The position numbers were made by a program, and so were the translations under genes. From the NCBI GenBank assembly GCA_016845145.1, contig JAERTE010000033.1:62001-126000 (forward strand): a stretch of 64,000 nt of DNA. The letters run 5' to 3'. Below, piece by piece: positions 8,650 through 18,069 of this stretch. Below the pieces are notes generated by a model. The model had not been told where the DNA came from, did no database searches, and saw nothing but the letters and a program-made list of their open reading frames with translations. This DNA is from Rhodospirillaceae bacterium. Lineage in GTDB: Bacteria; Pseudomonadota; Alphaproteobacteria; Rhodospirillales; Casp-alpha2. The stretch's first letter is position 1; each line of letters starts with the position of its first letter.

Positions 8650-9195
8650 ATGGCGGATGACGACGACGACGTCGACACAGGCGGTGACGAAGGCGGTGAT
8701 GGCGGTGAGTCCTCTCCGGAGGGAGGTGGCAAAAAGAAGCTGCTGATCATCGTCGCGCTTTTGTTGTTATTAATCGTAGGCGGTCTTGCGGCGGCTTATT
8801 TTACCGGCCTTATGGATCCGGTCCTTGCCATGATCACCGGTGGTTCGGCGGAAGGTGAAGAAGGCGCGGAGCAAAGTGAGGAAGGCGGGCGCGCGGTTTT
8901 CTACGATCTTCAGGAGATGCTGGTGAACCTCAACACCGGTGGCCGGAAATCGAGCTTCTTGAAGATCCGTGTCAGTCTGGAGCTGGATAACCAAGCGGAT
9001 ATACCAAGGATTGAAAGTGTCATGCCGAGGATTGTTGACAATTTCCAGACCTATCTGCGTGAACTCAGGATTGACGACCTGAAAGGTTCGGCCGGCATGT
9101 ATCGTTTGCGCGAAGAGTTACTGCTCCGTGTCAGTGCTGCCGCTGCACCCGCCAAGATCAAGGATGTGTTGTTCAAGGAAATGTTGGTGCAATGA
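8650..9195 (+). CDS. fliL: Flagellar basal body-associated protein FliL
   Basis: 181 residues: an acidic Gly/Asp-rich cytoplasmic N-terminus, one transmembrane helix after GKKK (residues about 36-55), and a periplasmic stomatin-like domain with YDLQEMLVNLNT, LKIRVSLEL and REELLLRVS. It ends in VLFKEMLVQ, as the family does. FliL surrounds and stabilises stator units. Its stop overlaps the fliM start (ATGA). Confidence 0.93.
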   Translation: MADDDDDVDTGGDEGGDGGESSPEGGGKKKLLIIVALLLLLIVGGLAAAYFTGLMDPVLAMITGGSAEGEEGAEQSEEGGRAVFYDLQEMLVNLNTGGRKSSFLKIRVSLELDNQADIPRIESVMPRIVDNFQTYLRELRIDDLKGSAGMYRLREELLLRVSAAAAPAKIKDVLFKEMLVQ

Positions 9196-10355
9196 CCAGC
9201 CCTGCCGATGACGACGACGATATGGACCAAGACGCCCTCGCCGCGGAATGGGAGGCTTCTCTCGGCGGCGATGACGAGGACGATGGCGATGGCGGCGGCG
9301 ATCAGGACGATCTGGCGGCCGAATGGGAGGCCATGGTCGGCGGCGATGACGATGAGGCCGCAGCTGCCGATTCCGGTGGCGGACGGGAATCCACCCGGGT
9401 TCTCAATCAAGAAGAAATTGACAGCCTGCTCGGCTTTGACGAGGAGCACGAAGACGAAGGCCAGCGATCCGGCATTCAGGCCATTCTCTCAAGCGCACTT
9501 GTTTCCTACGAACGTCTGCCGATGCTGGAGGTGGTTTTTGACCGTCTTGTTCGGTTGATGTCCACCAGCCTTCGGAATTTCACATCGGATAACGTCGAAG
9601 TTTCCCTCGACAACATCGCCTCCATCCGTTTCGGCGACTACCTCAACTCCATTCCGCTGCCGGCCATGCTCAGCGTGTTCAAAGCGGAGGAGTGGGACAA
9701 CTATGGGCTCATTACGGTCGATTCATCGCTGATTTATTCGATCGTCGACGTGTTGCTCGGCGGTAGGCGTGGTACGGCGGCAATGCGTATCGAGGGGCGG
9801 CCCTATACGACCATCGAACGCAGCCTGGTCGAGCGCATGGTTCATGTCATGCTCAGTGATTTGGGTGCCGCGTTCGAACCGCTGAGCCCGGTAACGTTCC
9901 GGTTTGACCGGCTCGAAACCAATCCCCGGTTTGCGACCATTTCCAGGCCCTCGAACGCCGCCATCGTGGCGCGGCTGCGCATTGATATGGAGGATCGCGG
10001 CGGCCGATTGGAACTGTTGCTGCCCTACGCGACGCTGGAGCCGGTACGTGAGCTGTTGCTGCAGATGTTCATGGGCGAGAAATTTGGCCGTGATTCGATT
10101 TGGGAAACTCACTTGGCGGAAGAGCTTTGGATGACCGAAGTCGATTTGGAAGCGGTTATCGACACGCAAATCATGCAGCTTGCCAGGGTCTTCGATTTGA
10201 AGGTTGGCTCGCGGATCATGTTCGGCACGTCGCCGGAAGACCCCATTCAATTGCAATGTGGTGATGTGCCGCTTTACACGGGGCGGATGGGCCGCAAAGG
10301 CCAGAATATCGCCATCAAGATTGAAGGGCGTTATGATAAGCTACCGAAGATATGA
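9192..10355 (+). CDS. fliM: Flagellar motor switch protein FliM
   Basis: 387 residues. The CheY-P-binding peptide NQEEIDSLL, normally at the extreme N-terminus, begins near residue 73, behind an acidic extension that contains a 25-residue unit twice (D/QD-x-LAAEWEA-x-x-GGDD, starting at residues 12 and 37). The middle CheC-like domain and the C-terminal SpoA domain (IQLQCGDVPLYTGRMG) are complete. It forms the C-ring switch. It overlaps fliL by 4 nt. Confidence 0.95.
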   Translation: MTSPADDDDDMDQDALAAEWEASLGGDDEDDGDGGGDQDDLAAEWEAMVGGDDDEAAAADSGGGRESTRVLNQEEIDSLLGFDEEHEDEGQRSGIQAILSSALVSYERLPMLEVVFDRLVRLMSTSLRNFTSDNVEVSLDNIASIRFGDYLNSIPLPAMLSVFKAEEWDNYGLITVDSSLIYSIVDVLLGGRRGTAAMRIEGRPYTTIERSLVERMVHVMLSDLGAAFEPLSPVTFRFDRLETNPRFATISRPSNAAIVARLRIDMEDRGGRLELLLPYATLEPVRELLLQMFMGEKFGRDSIWETHLAEELWMTEVDLEAVIDTQIMQLARVFDLKVGSRIMFGTSPEDPIQLQCGDVPLYTGRMGRKGQNIAIKIEGRYDKLPKI

Positions 10356-10382
10356 GCGGTTTGCCATAATGGGAGCTGACTG

Positions 10383-10913
10383 ATGCAGATATCGCTTATG
10401 CTCGATATCCTCGTTGCCGTGCTGCTGGTGGTGACTATCGGCTACGCCGTTGTTCTCAATAAGCGGCTTTCGTCGTTGCGTAAGGACAAGGATGAACTGG
10501 CGCGCCTCGCCCAAGGATTTGTCGAGACCACTGCGAAAGCCGAGATGGGCATCGGCGAGTTACGTTCCATGACCGAGATTTTGCAAGAGCGGATCAGCCG
10601 CGCGGAATCATTGCGCGATGATCTGGTGTTTTTGATGGAGCGGGGCAATTCCGCCGCAGATCGGCTGGAAGGGGTCGTGCGTGACGCACGGGATCAGGCG
10701 GGCGGCGCGCCGGTGTCGGCATCGGCCAAGCCGAAGGTACCCCAACCCTCACCGAAATCATCTCCCGAGACTGTGCGCGAGCCTGGGGATGTGCGTGACG
10801 AGGAATCGAAAACACGTGAGCCGTTAACCGCCGACCCTGCTGAACGGCCGGCGCCGGATGCTGTATCCGAAGCGGAACGAGAGCTTCTAAAAGCTTTGCG
10901 AACGGCGGGATAA
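10383..10913 (+). CDS. DUF6468 flagellar-locus membrane protein
   Basis: 176 residues with an N-terminal membrane helix (residues about 5-24) followed by a long coiled coil (LSSLRKDKDELARLAQGFVE and the helix after it) and a disordered Pro/Glu-rich tail. The family occurs in alphaproteobacterial flagellar clusters beside fliM and the MotE-like gene, as here. Its function is unknown; a role in the motor membrane environment is inferred from position only. Confidence 0.75.
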   Translation: MQISLMLDILVAVLLVVTIGYAVVLNKRLSSLRKDKDELARLAQGFVETTAKAEMGIGELRSMTEILQERISRAESLRDDLVFLMERGNSAADRLEGVVRDARDQAGGAPVSASAKPKVPQPSPKSSPETVREPGDVRDEESKTREPLTADPAERPAPDAVSEAERELLKALRTAG

Positions 10914-10994
10914 ATCGATTTGTCAGTTAAGATATTCGTAAGTCCTGGATGGCATGATGATCTCTCCTGATAGAGCTGCAAAGGCAGTGTGATT

Positions 10995-11723
10995 ATGAAG
11001 TGGCTGACGAAAGTCCGTTTTCTCCCTCTGACGATTTTCTTCGCGACATTATTGCTGACCGTGAAAGTCAGCGATATCTGGGATGGTGTTGACGGATTGA
11101 TGTCCGGTTCCATCAATGTCAGCGAGGCACTTGCTCAGACCCAAGATGAGAGCCAGCAACCTGTGGACGCCGGGCCGAATGAAGAAGGTGTTGATCCTGA
11201 TGCAGCGCCTGAATTGCCGCAGGCACAAGGTGAGGCTCTCACCGACGAAGAAGAGGAAGAAGTTTCGCGCCTAATCACCGACGACCCGACCCTTCTGACA
11301 CCGGCGGAGATCGATATTTTGCAGCAGCTGGCGGTGCGACGCGATCAACTTGACAAGCGAGAGCGTGAGATCGATATGCGAACCGGACTGCTGAGTGCGG
11401 CCGAAGAGCGTATCAACAAGAAAATCGCCGAATTGCAGAACTTGCGCGCGACGATTGATGGCTTGATCAAGAAATTCGATGCACAGGAAGACACCAAGCT
11501 GAAAAGCCTAGTTAAGATTTATGAGAATATGAAGCCGAAAGAAGCGGCGCAGATTTTTGAAGACCTGGAGATGGTCACGCTGCTTGAGGTTTCCGAGCGG
11601 ATGAAAGAACGCAAGCTTGCTGCGATCATCGCGAAAATGACACCTGAGAAAGCACGTGAGGTTACCGTCGAGTTGCGCCGCCTGCGTGAATTGCCGAATA
11701 TCGGCGAACAGGTTGGGGGTTGA
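10995..11723 (+). CDS. motE: MotE-like flagellar protein (MgtE_N-like C-terminal domain)
   Basis: About 242 residues: an N-terminal membrane or signal helix (FLPLTIFFATLLLTVKV), an acidic linker, a coiled coil (residues about 120-170) and an MgtE N-domain-like segment (YENMKPKEAAQIFEDLEMV and IIAKMTPEKAREVT). In rhizobia MotE is the periplasmic chaperone for the motor protein MotC. Start at ATG 10995 is preferred over the GTG at 10989 because AAAGGC is then well spaced. The exact role is inferred from the family. Confidence 0.7.
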   Translation: MKWLTKVRFLPLTIFFATLLLTVKVSDIWDGVDGLMSGSINVSEALAQTQDESQQPVDAGPNEEGVDPDAAPELPQAQGEALTDEEEEEVSRLITDDPTLLTPAEIDILQQLAVRRDQLDKREREIDMRTGLLSAAEERINKKIAELQNLRATIDGLIKKFDAQEDTKLKSLVKIYENMKPKEAAQIFEDLEMVTLLEVSERMKERKLAAIIAKMTPEKAREVTVELRRLRELPNIGEQVGG

Positions 11724-11845
11724 TCGCTCTTGAAATCACAGGCAAAAAAAGTGGAAGCGTTTGTTATTGTTTTTCTTGGCAATACGCGGTAACTGATATA
11801 ACTTATGATATAAATATTTGTGCTGCTGGGTAAATGGAGTCGCCA

Positions 11846-12232
11846 ATGGCTGTTGACATGAACATGAAGGTCCTAATCGTTGATGATTATAAGACCATGT
11901 TGCGCATTTTGCGAAACCTGCTTCGGCAGTTGAATTTCAATAACATCGACGAAGCGACCGACGGCACGATGGCTTTACAGAAGCTTCGCCAGGATTCTTT
12001 CGGCATGGTGATTTCCGATTGGAACATGGAACCCATGACCGGAATCCAGTTGCTACGCGAGGTGCGCTCCGACGATAAACTCAAGCATCTCCCGTTCATC
12101 ATGATTACGGCCGAAAGTAAGTCGGAAAACGTTATCGCCGCCAAGGAGGCGGGGGTTTCCAACTATATCGTGAAGCCTTTCAATGCCGAGACGCTAAAAA
12201 CCAAGATCGTTAGTGTTCTTGGTGATTTTTGA
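11846..12232 (+). CDS. cheY: Chemotaxis response regulator CheY
   Basis: A 128-residue stand-alone receiver domain. The acidic pocket is D13/D14, the phosphoacceptor is D58 (VISDWNM), and the conserved Thr (MITAES) and Lys (VKPF) follow. It should bind FliM when phosphorylated. The ATG at 11846 is chosen because GGAG lies 7 nt upstream; an ATG at 11834 lacks a site. cheZ follows 55 nt downstream. Confidence 0.92.
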   Translation: MAVDMNMKVLIVDDYKTMLRILRNLLRQLNFNNIDEATDGTMALQKLRQDSFGMVISDWNMEPMTGIQLLREVRSDDKLKHLPFIMITAESKSENVIAAKEAGVSNYIVKPFNAETLKTKIVSVLGDF

Positions 12233-12287
12233 ACCGCTGCCGTCTTGAGACGGCCGGGCCTCCCATCTTGGGCCAAGGGAGTGTCGA

Positions 12288-12944
12288 ATGCCTCCGTCTG
12301 CCATTTCCACTGATCTGACGATCAGATTGGACGATCTGCGTCAGCAACACGGTGAATCCGTCCGAGTTGAGGATATCGCGTCGGTGGTCGAAAGCATGAT
12401 GGCCACCATGAAGGGTGATCTGACTGCGGCCGACCTCGAATTGTATTCTGAACTTGAGGCCCTGGCCCAATATATCCATGCCGCGAAAGCCGATATTGCC
12501 GCTTTGCGGCCCGACGAGGTCAAGGAAAAGGTCTTGCCCAAGGCCACGGACGAACTTGACGCGATCGTTGCCGCAACCGAGACGGCCACTAATACCATTA
12601 TGGATGCGACGGAGAAACTTGAAGGCTTGATGGACAAGGTTGACGACGATCAATCGAATATCATCATGAATGCAACCACCGAGATATATGAGGCTTGCGG
12701 GTTTCAAGATATTACCGGCCAACGCATAACCAAAGTGGTCAAGGCCCTAAAAGACATCGAAGAGAAGATCGATGCATTGGTTGAGGCATTTGGCAGTGAA
12801 ATCGAAAAGCACAAGAAAGATCAACCCCAGGAAGACGGTCAGCTTGAAGCTCCGTCGGATGAAGATCTTCTGAACGGACCACAACTTCAGGAAAAGGCTC
12901 AATCACAGGAAGAGATCGACGCGTTGTTAGCAAGCTTCGATTAA
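12288..12944 (+). CDS. cheZ: CheZ-family CheY-P phosphatase (copy 1)
   Basis: 218 residues, mostly helical. The catalytic loop FQDITGQRITK carries the Asp and Gln that in E. coli CheZ act on phospho-CheY. The C-terminus SQEEIDALLASFD is a CheY-binding peptide that also resembles the FliM N-terminal motif. It lies directly after cheY. A second homologue lies at 62049-62579. Confidence 0.88.
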   Translation: MPPSAISTDLTIRLDDLRQQHGESVRVEDIASVVESMMATMKGDLTAADLELYSELEALAQYIHAAKADIAALRPDEVKEKVLPKATDELDAIVAATETATNTIMDATEKLEGLMDKVDDDQSNIIMNATTEIYEACGFQDITGQRITKVVKALKDIEEKIDALVEAFGSEIEKHKKDQPQEDGQLEAPSDEDLLNGPQLQEKAQSQEEIDALLASFD

Positions 12945-12950
12945 GTCTGA

Positions 12951-13667
12951 ATGAAGGATGGAGATTTTGTAACGTCGGTGCCGAGCCCCGGTGCGCCAAC
13001 CACAGGGGGAGGCAATACGATTGCCATGTTCCTGTCGTTGTTTCTGTTGGTGCTGTCGTTCTTTATTATTCTCGTCAGCATCTCGACCATTGCCGATGTT
13101 AAATCCCAGGCCGTTCGCAGCAGCCTCAGCTCCACCTTTCGCACAGTCTTGTCGCCGAGTACCGATCCCACTGAGTTCACCTCTCTCGACGGGGACGTGT
13201 TGGCAGGCCAACAGTTCCAAGAAACGGTGACCGGGCTATTTTCCACTTCCTTGCAAGTCGCAAAGGTCGAAGTCCTGCGGCCGGGAAAACTGATGCGGGT
13301 CAAGCTGCCTGTTAGCGCAATGTTCGCCGACGGCGCCACCGATGTTCGCCCGGTTGCGGTGCCCATACTGGATCGCGTTGTCGCAGTGTTGTCGTCTCGA
13401 CCACCAGGGCTGCGCTTCGATATGGAATTTGTCATCGGCTCGGCCTTTGCCGAGGGCACATCGTTGCCGGTGAACCAGACCCTGGAGACTGGACGTGCCG
13501 GCAATTTGGCACGCGAAATGGCGCGTCGAGGGGTACCGCCTGATAGTGTTGCCGTTGGCATCCGGCCGGGCGGCACCGACGAAATCACCATTTGGTTTTT
13601 TGTTCGTGACGAGGCGGAGACGCTGTTGCGGCTGCAGCCCAAAGGGACGTCAGATGGTCCGTCCTAG
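12951..13667 (+). CDS. MotB-like membrane protein lacking the proton-channel Asp
   Basis: 238 residues: one transmembrane helix (residues about 24-45, ending SFFIILVSIS) and a periplasmic domain with a degenerate OmpA/MotB-like fold. The helix aligns with that of the next gene product, but the channel Asp position holds Ser, so it cannot conduct protons as MotB does. It may be an accessory stator or structural partner. Its 3' end overlaps the next gene by 14 nt, so both are made together. Confidence 0.65.
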   Translation: MKDGDFVTSVPSPGAPTTGGGNTIAMFLSLFLLVLSFFIILVSISTIADVKSQAVRSSLSSTFRTVLSPSTDPTEFTSLDGDVLAGQQFQETVTGLFSTSLQVAKVEVLRPGKLMRVKLPVSAMFADGATDVRPVAVPILDRVVAVLSSRPPGLRFDMEFVIGSAFAEGTSLPVNQTLETGRAGNLAREMARRGVPPDSVAVGIRPGGTDEITIWFFVRDEAETLLRLQPKGTSDGPS

Positions 13668-14436
13668 ACATACGGCCCCGGATCTGGAAAAGATTCGCCG
13701 GGCGCAAATATTGCAAGACGATTGGCCGGCCGCCATCGATCCCGAGGAGGCCGCTGCCGAACGGGCGTGGTTGGTGACGTTCACCGATTTGGTGTCGTTG
13801 ATGCTGACGTTCTTTGTGCTGTTGTTCTCCATGTCCAACGTCAAGGTCGGAGATTGGCAAAACATCATTGATTCGCTGTCGAGAACGCTGCGTCCGACGC
13901 CGGAAAAAATAGTGAAGGCACAGACAGCGTCATTTAACATTGGTACCATCTATCGCCGCCAGGCCATTGACTTGAATTACCTGAGCTCGGTTATTGAAGA
14001 AGGTATCAAAGACATCGAACTGCTCACCGATACACAGGTTATGTTGCTTGAAGACAGGTTGGTGATTGCTCTTCCCGGTGATTTGCTGTTCCAACCCGGC
14101 CGCGCCGAGATGACCGAAAGAGCCCGCGAAGCCATGTTTGTATTTGGCGGCATGCTCGGCAATATCGGTAACGAGATCGGCGTCAACGGCCACACGGACC
14201 CATCACCGCTGCCAGCCGGCAGCGAATACGCCTCGAACTGGGAACTGTCCACGGGCCGTGCCGCCGCCGTTGCCAATGCCTTGCGGCTGGCAGGATACAA
14301 AGATGACATTATCGCTTTCGGCTATGCCGAAAGCCGATTCGAGCAATTGCCCGAGGTGGCCGATGCCGAACGGCGCACGCTGGCGCGTCGGGTTGATATT
14401 GTCGTGTTGCCGACAGCAGTTGGGGTTTCGCGATGA
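13654..14436 (+). CDS. motB: Flagellar motor protein MotB-like (OmpA domain)
   Basis: 260 residues. The transmembrane helix WLVTFTDLVSLMLTFF contains D45, the expected proton-binding Asp of MotB. The C-terminal OmpA-like domain has VNGHTD and SNWELSTGRAAAVANAL, which bind peptidoglycan. The ATG at 13654 with AAAGGGA upstream is chosen; longer frames overlap the previous gene heavily. No motA is seen in the window. The start of the next gene overlaps its stop (ATGA). Confidence 0.85.
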   Translation: MVRPRHTAPDLEKIRRAQILQDDWPAAIDPEEAAAERAWLVTFTDLVSLMLTFFVLLFSMSNVKVGDWQNIIDSLSRTLRPTPEKIVKAQTASFNIGTIYRRQAIDLNYLSSVIEEGIKDIELLTDTQVMLLEDRLVIALPGDLLFQPGRAEMTERAREAMFVFGGMLGNIGNEIGVNGHTDPSPLPAGSEYASNWELSTGRAAAVANALRLAGYKDDIIAFGYAESRFEQLPEVADAERRTLARRVDIVVLPTAVGVSR

Positions 14437-17400
14437 GACCGGCGCGGCGGGCAATCTTGGCCGTTTGGTTCGGCCTCGCGATTATGGCGATCGGCGGCCA
14501 GGCGATGGCTGAGGCGGTCGGCGTACGGGCGGCGCGAACAAACGACTACGGGCGGATCGTGTTTGTCTGGAAAACACCCGTTACCCATAACCTGGAGCTG
14601 AAAAAGCGTCGATTGACCCTACGGTTCGGTCGCCCCATCGAAGCCTCTTATCAGCGGGTTTTAGGGGCCTTGCGAAAATATGTCAGTGAAGTTCGACCCG
14701 GCGCCGACGGGCGAAGCGTGACGTTCGGATTGGCGGGCGACTTTGATGCTTACAGTTTCGATTCCGGCCGAACGGTGATTGTCGAGATCGCGCCTCCACC
14801 CCCTGAAAAAGTAAAACCCAAGCCCCAGACCGCGGAAAGCGCGGTGGCGGTTGTGAAACGCAAAGTCGCGGCACAGGAGGCGGCCAGCGGCGGATTGCCG
14901 AAAATCCGTGTACGCAGCGGCGAGCATGCAGATTACTCGCGCATCGTTTTCGATTGGCGAAACAACGTCGGCTATGCCGTCGACAATAAGGACGGCGTCG
15001 TCACGATAACGTTCGAGCGCGCCGCTGATTTGCAGTTGGCGCGGCTCAACCAAAACCCGCCTCCGTTGGTTGGGGGCATCCGGGCGCGTGCCGGGGATGG
15101 CAGCACTCAGGTGGTCATGGCCATTCCGAAAACCTCAACGATCAAGCATTTCCTGTCCGGTGCGAAAGTTGTCGTCGATATCCGCCGTCCGACCGGGAGC
15201 GATGAAATCGCGGCGCTGCCGCCCGAGACCAATGCACAACCGGAACAGCCGAGCGCGGAGACAGCGGAAAGTTCGGCACCGAAACCCGCACAAGAGGAAC
15301 AATCGGCTGCCGCACCTACGTCTGATGCCGCTCCGACACCCGCGCCTGCACCCGCACCTGCTCCGGCTTCAGCACCGGAAAAACCAAAGGTGGAGCCCGC
15401 TCCCTTGCCTGCTGCAACCGCGCGTGACGATCAGCAGGCAACAGCGGCGGCAAGTGCGAGCACCGCGCAATCCGCGGCGCAACAGGCAGCATCGTCGGCA
15501 CCGCGCGGACAACCGGTTGCGTTGGCACCGGCGGCCTTGAAGCCGGGGCAACGCCAACAGCCGAAGCCGCCGGCGGAAGGTGAGGGTGACGACCAAGCTG
15601 CCCAAGCTGAGCCAATACCATCGGTCGATCCGGCGAAGGGTGTAAAGCTGCGGTTTGATTGGGACGAACCCGTTGCCGCAGCGGTGTTTCGGCGGGTCGG
15701 TTTTGTCTGGGTGATTTTCGACAAAGCCAGCCGCGTTGATGTCGATGCGCTGCTGCGCGCAGGCGGAAATATCATTCGGGCCATTGATCAGGCGCAAACA
15801 CCGCAAGGTACGGTGTTGCGCCTTGCAACGCTACGCGACGTCAACCCGTCCATGAGCCGAGACGGGCTCAGCTGGATATTGGAGTTCCGCAAGCAAGGCA
15901 TCCGCCCAACAACGCCGATTGATGTTAACGCGCAACCCAATTCGCCGGTCGGCGCCCGGGTGTTCCTGCCGGTCCCGGAGCCCGGTAACCCCATCGCCAT
16001 TACCGATCCCATGGTTGGCGACAATTTGGTGGTGGTGCCTGTTATCCCGCTTGGTCATGGTGTGGCGGAAGCCTACGAATATCCCCAATTGGCGCTGCTG
16101 CCGACGGCCCAGGGCGTTGTCGTGCGGGCGAAGATCGATGATTTGCGCGTGCGTCCGCTTCGCCAGGGTATTGAGCTGACCTCCGCCAGCCAGTTGGCGC
16201 TGACGCCAGTGTCCGACGATGTCGCCGCCGGTGCGCGGTTGGCGGCGCTCAGGCCGTTGGAAAAACTCCTGGAACTGGATAAGTGGGAAGTCAAAGACCT
16301 GGCGAAATTCTACAAGCGTAAGCAGGAATTGCAGACCGACCTGGCGGCAAGTCGAGGCGCCCAACGCGAAGTCAAGCGTATGAACATGGTGCGCTTCTAT
16401 TACGCGAACGGGTTCCACGCCGAGGCGCTTGGCATTCTCTCGCGCCTTCAGGCAAGCAATCCGGAAATTGCCGACGACGCGGAATTCCGATTGATTCGCG
16501 GTGGCGTCAATTATTTCCTTGGCCGTTTGAGTGACGCCGCGACAGACTTGTCCCACGCCAGTCTCGACAACAACGATGAAGCCAACTTTTGGCGGGCCGC
16601 CGTTATCGCGGCTTCCGGCGATATGTTGGCGGCTGCGGCGGAACTTAGACGTACCGGCGGGATTACGCGGGGGTACCCGAAAGCTCTGAAAATGCCGATG
16701 GGGACCTTAGTCGCGGAAGCCGCGGTAGAGATCGGCGACATCAAGACTGCCAAGGCCTTCATTGAAGCCTTGAATGCGGCGGAACCGAGTGAGCCTCAGA
16801 AGGCACATGTCGATTTCGTTGAAGGCAAGGTTATGAACACTGGTGGGGACGCGGACGGCGCCATCGGCAAGTGGGAGGAAGCCCTGGATTCGAATAACCG
16901 TCCGATCCGTGCGCAAGCGACAGTCGCGCGTATGGATCTGATGCTCAAGCTGGAGCGCATGACGGTCAAAGAAGCCATCGGCGAGTTAGAGCAATTGCGC
17001 TTTGCCTGGCGCGGTGACGAGTTCGAGTTCGAACTGCTTCGCCGGTTGGGCGGTCTGTACCTGGATGGCGGCAGCTACCGCAACGGATTGAATGCGCTGC
17101 GTCAGGCCGCGACCTATTATCGGGAAAACGAAGAGGCGCCGCAGGTGACGGAGCAAATGGCGAGTGTCTTTTCAAGGCTCTATCTTCGTGACGGAGCGGA
17201 CAACATGCCTGCTGTCACCGCGATTGCCGTCTACGAAGAATTCAAGGAACTAACCCCCGCCGGTGCCAAGGGTGACGAGATGATCCGCAAATTGGCTGAC
17301 CGTCTTGCCGACGTGGATTTGCTCGAGCAGGCGGCGGATATCCTCGAAGGGCAAATTCGCTTTCGTCTGAGCGGCCCGCTGAAAGCCGAGGTCGGCGCGC

Positions 17401-18038
17401 GGCTTGCGGTGATTTACTTGCTGGCACGCCAGTATGAGCGGGGTCTTGCGGCACTGGATGCCACAAACGAACAAGGATTGACGCCAGGGCTCGCAACTCA
17501 GCGTTTGCATCTTCGCGCCCGAGCGTTGATGGGAATGGCACGCCAGGAAGAGGCCTTGGAACTGCTGAAACGAGACAAGGAAGCGGGCGCCGATATGCTG
17601 CGCGCCGAGATTTTCTGGAAAGGCGGCGATTGGTCCAATGCGTCAAAGTCCCTGCGTCGCGTGGCCAAGTCCAGTGGCGCTGAAAAGGAAAAGCCGCTTA
17701 GTGATGAGCAGGCAACTCATGTTCTCAATTACGCAATTTCATTGACGCTTTCAGGAAACGAACGCGGGCTTGGCCGCATGCGGCGTGATTTCGGCCGCGC
17801 CATGGAAGCGACATCGCTGAAAGATGCATTTCGCCTAGTTACCGCGCCGACAGCACTTGGTATGATTGATCCAGCCACAGTGACGGCCCGGGTGAAATTG
17901 GCGGAGAACTTCAAAACGTTTCTGGGAGAATATAAAAGGCAGCTCAAGGAAAAGGGACTAAGTAGCTTGACCGAACAAACCGCAGCTGCGGGAAATACCG
18001 ACGAGGGCGATCCGCCGGCGCCGCAACAGGGTGGTTGA
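14433..18038 (+). CDS. Large periplasmic AMIN-like and TPR-like repeat protein of the flagellar locus
   Basis: 1201 residues with a signal peptide (cleavage near QAMAEAVG). Residues about 27-260 hold two beta-rich modules sharing the pattern DYxRIVFxW, a third such module (LRFDWDEPVAAAVFRRVGFVW) lies near 405-490, and a disordered Ala/Pro/Gln linker is at about 265-400. The C-terminal half (about 630-1160) is alpha-helical and looks like tetratricopeptide-type repeats. It is translationally coupled to the MotB-like gene (ATGA overlap), so a periplasmic role at the motor is likely. I do not know a characterised homologue. Confidence 0.7.
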   Translation: MRPARRAILAVWFGLAIMAIGGQAMAEAVGVRAARTNDYGRIVFVWKTPVTHNLELKKRRLTLRFGRPIEASYQRVLGALRKYVSEVRPGADGRSVTFGLAGDFDAYSFDSGRTVIVEIAPPPPEKVKPKPQTAESAVAVVKRKVAAQEAASGGLPKIRVRSGEHADYSRIVFDWRNNVGYAVDNKDGVVTITFERAADLQLARLNQNPPPLVGGIRARAGDGSTQVVMAIPKTSTIKHFLSGAKVVVDIRRPTGSDEIAALPPETNAQPEQPSAETAESSAPKPAQEEQSAAAPTSDAAPTPAPAPAPAPASAPEKPKVEPAPLPAATARDDQQATAAASASTAQSAAQQAASSAPRGQPVALAPAALKPGQRQQPKPPAEGEGDDQAAQAEPIPSVDPAKGVKLRFDWDEPVAAAVFRRVGFVWVIFDKASRVDVDALLRAGGNIIRAIDQAQTPQGTVLRLATLRDVNPSMSRDGLSWILEFRKQGIRPTTPIDVNAQPNSPVGARVFLPVPEPGNPIAITDPMVGDNLVVVPVIPLGHGVAEAYEYPQLALLPTAQGVVVRAKIDDLRVRPLRQGIELTSASQLALTPVSDDVAAGARLAALRPLEKLLELDKWEVKDLAKFYKRKQELQTDLAASRGAQREVKRMNMVRFYYANGFHAEALGILSRLQASNPEIADDAEFRLIRGGVNYFLGRLSDAATDLSHASLDNNDEANFWRAAVIAASGDMLAAAAELRRTGGITRGYPKALKMPMGTLVAEAAVEIGDIKTAKAFIEALNAAEPSEPQKAHVDFVEGKVMNTGGDADGAIGKWEEALDSNNRPIRAQATVARMDLMLKLERMTVKEAIGELEQLRFAWRGDEFEFELLRRLGGLYLDGGSYRNGLNALRQAATYYRENEEAPQVTEQMASVFSRLYLRDGADNMPAVTAIAVYEEFKELTPAGAKGDEMIRKLADRLADVDLLEQAADILEGQIRFRLSGPLKAEVGARLAVIYLLARQYERGLAALDATNEQGLTPGLATQRLHLRARALMGMARQEEALELLKRDKEAGADMLRAEIFWKGGDWSNASKSLRRVAKSSGAEKEKPLSDEQATHVLNYAISLTLSGNERGLGRMRRDFGRAMEATSLKDAFRLVTAPTALGMIDPATVTARVKLAENFKTFLGEYKRQLKEKGLSSLTEQTAAAGNTDEGDPPAPQQGG

Positions 18039-18069
18039 TAATTATTAGGGCAGAGCAGTCAGAGAGATC

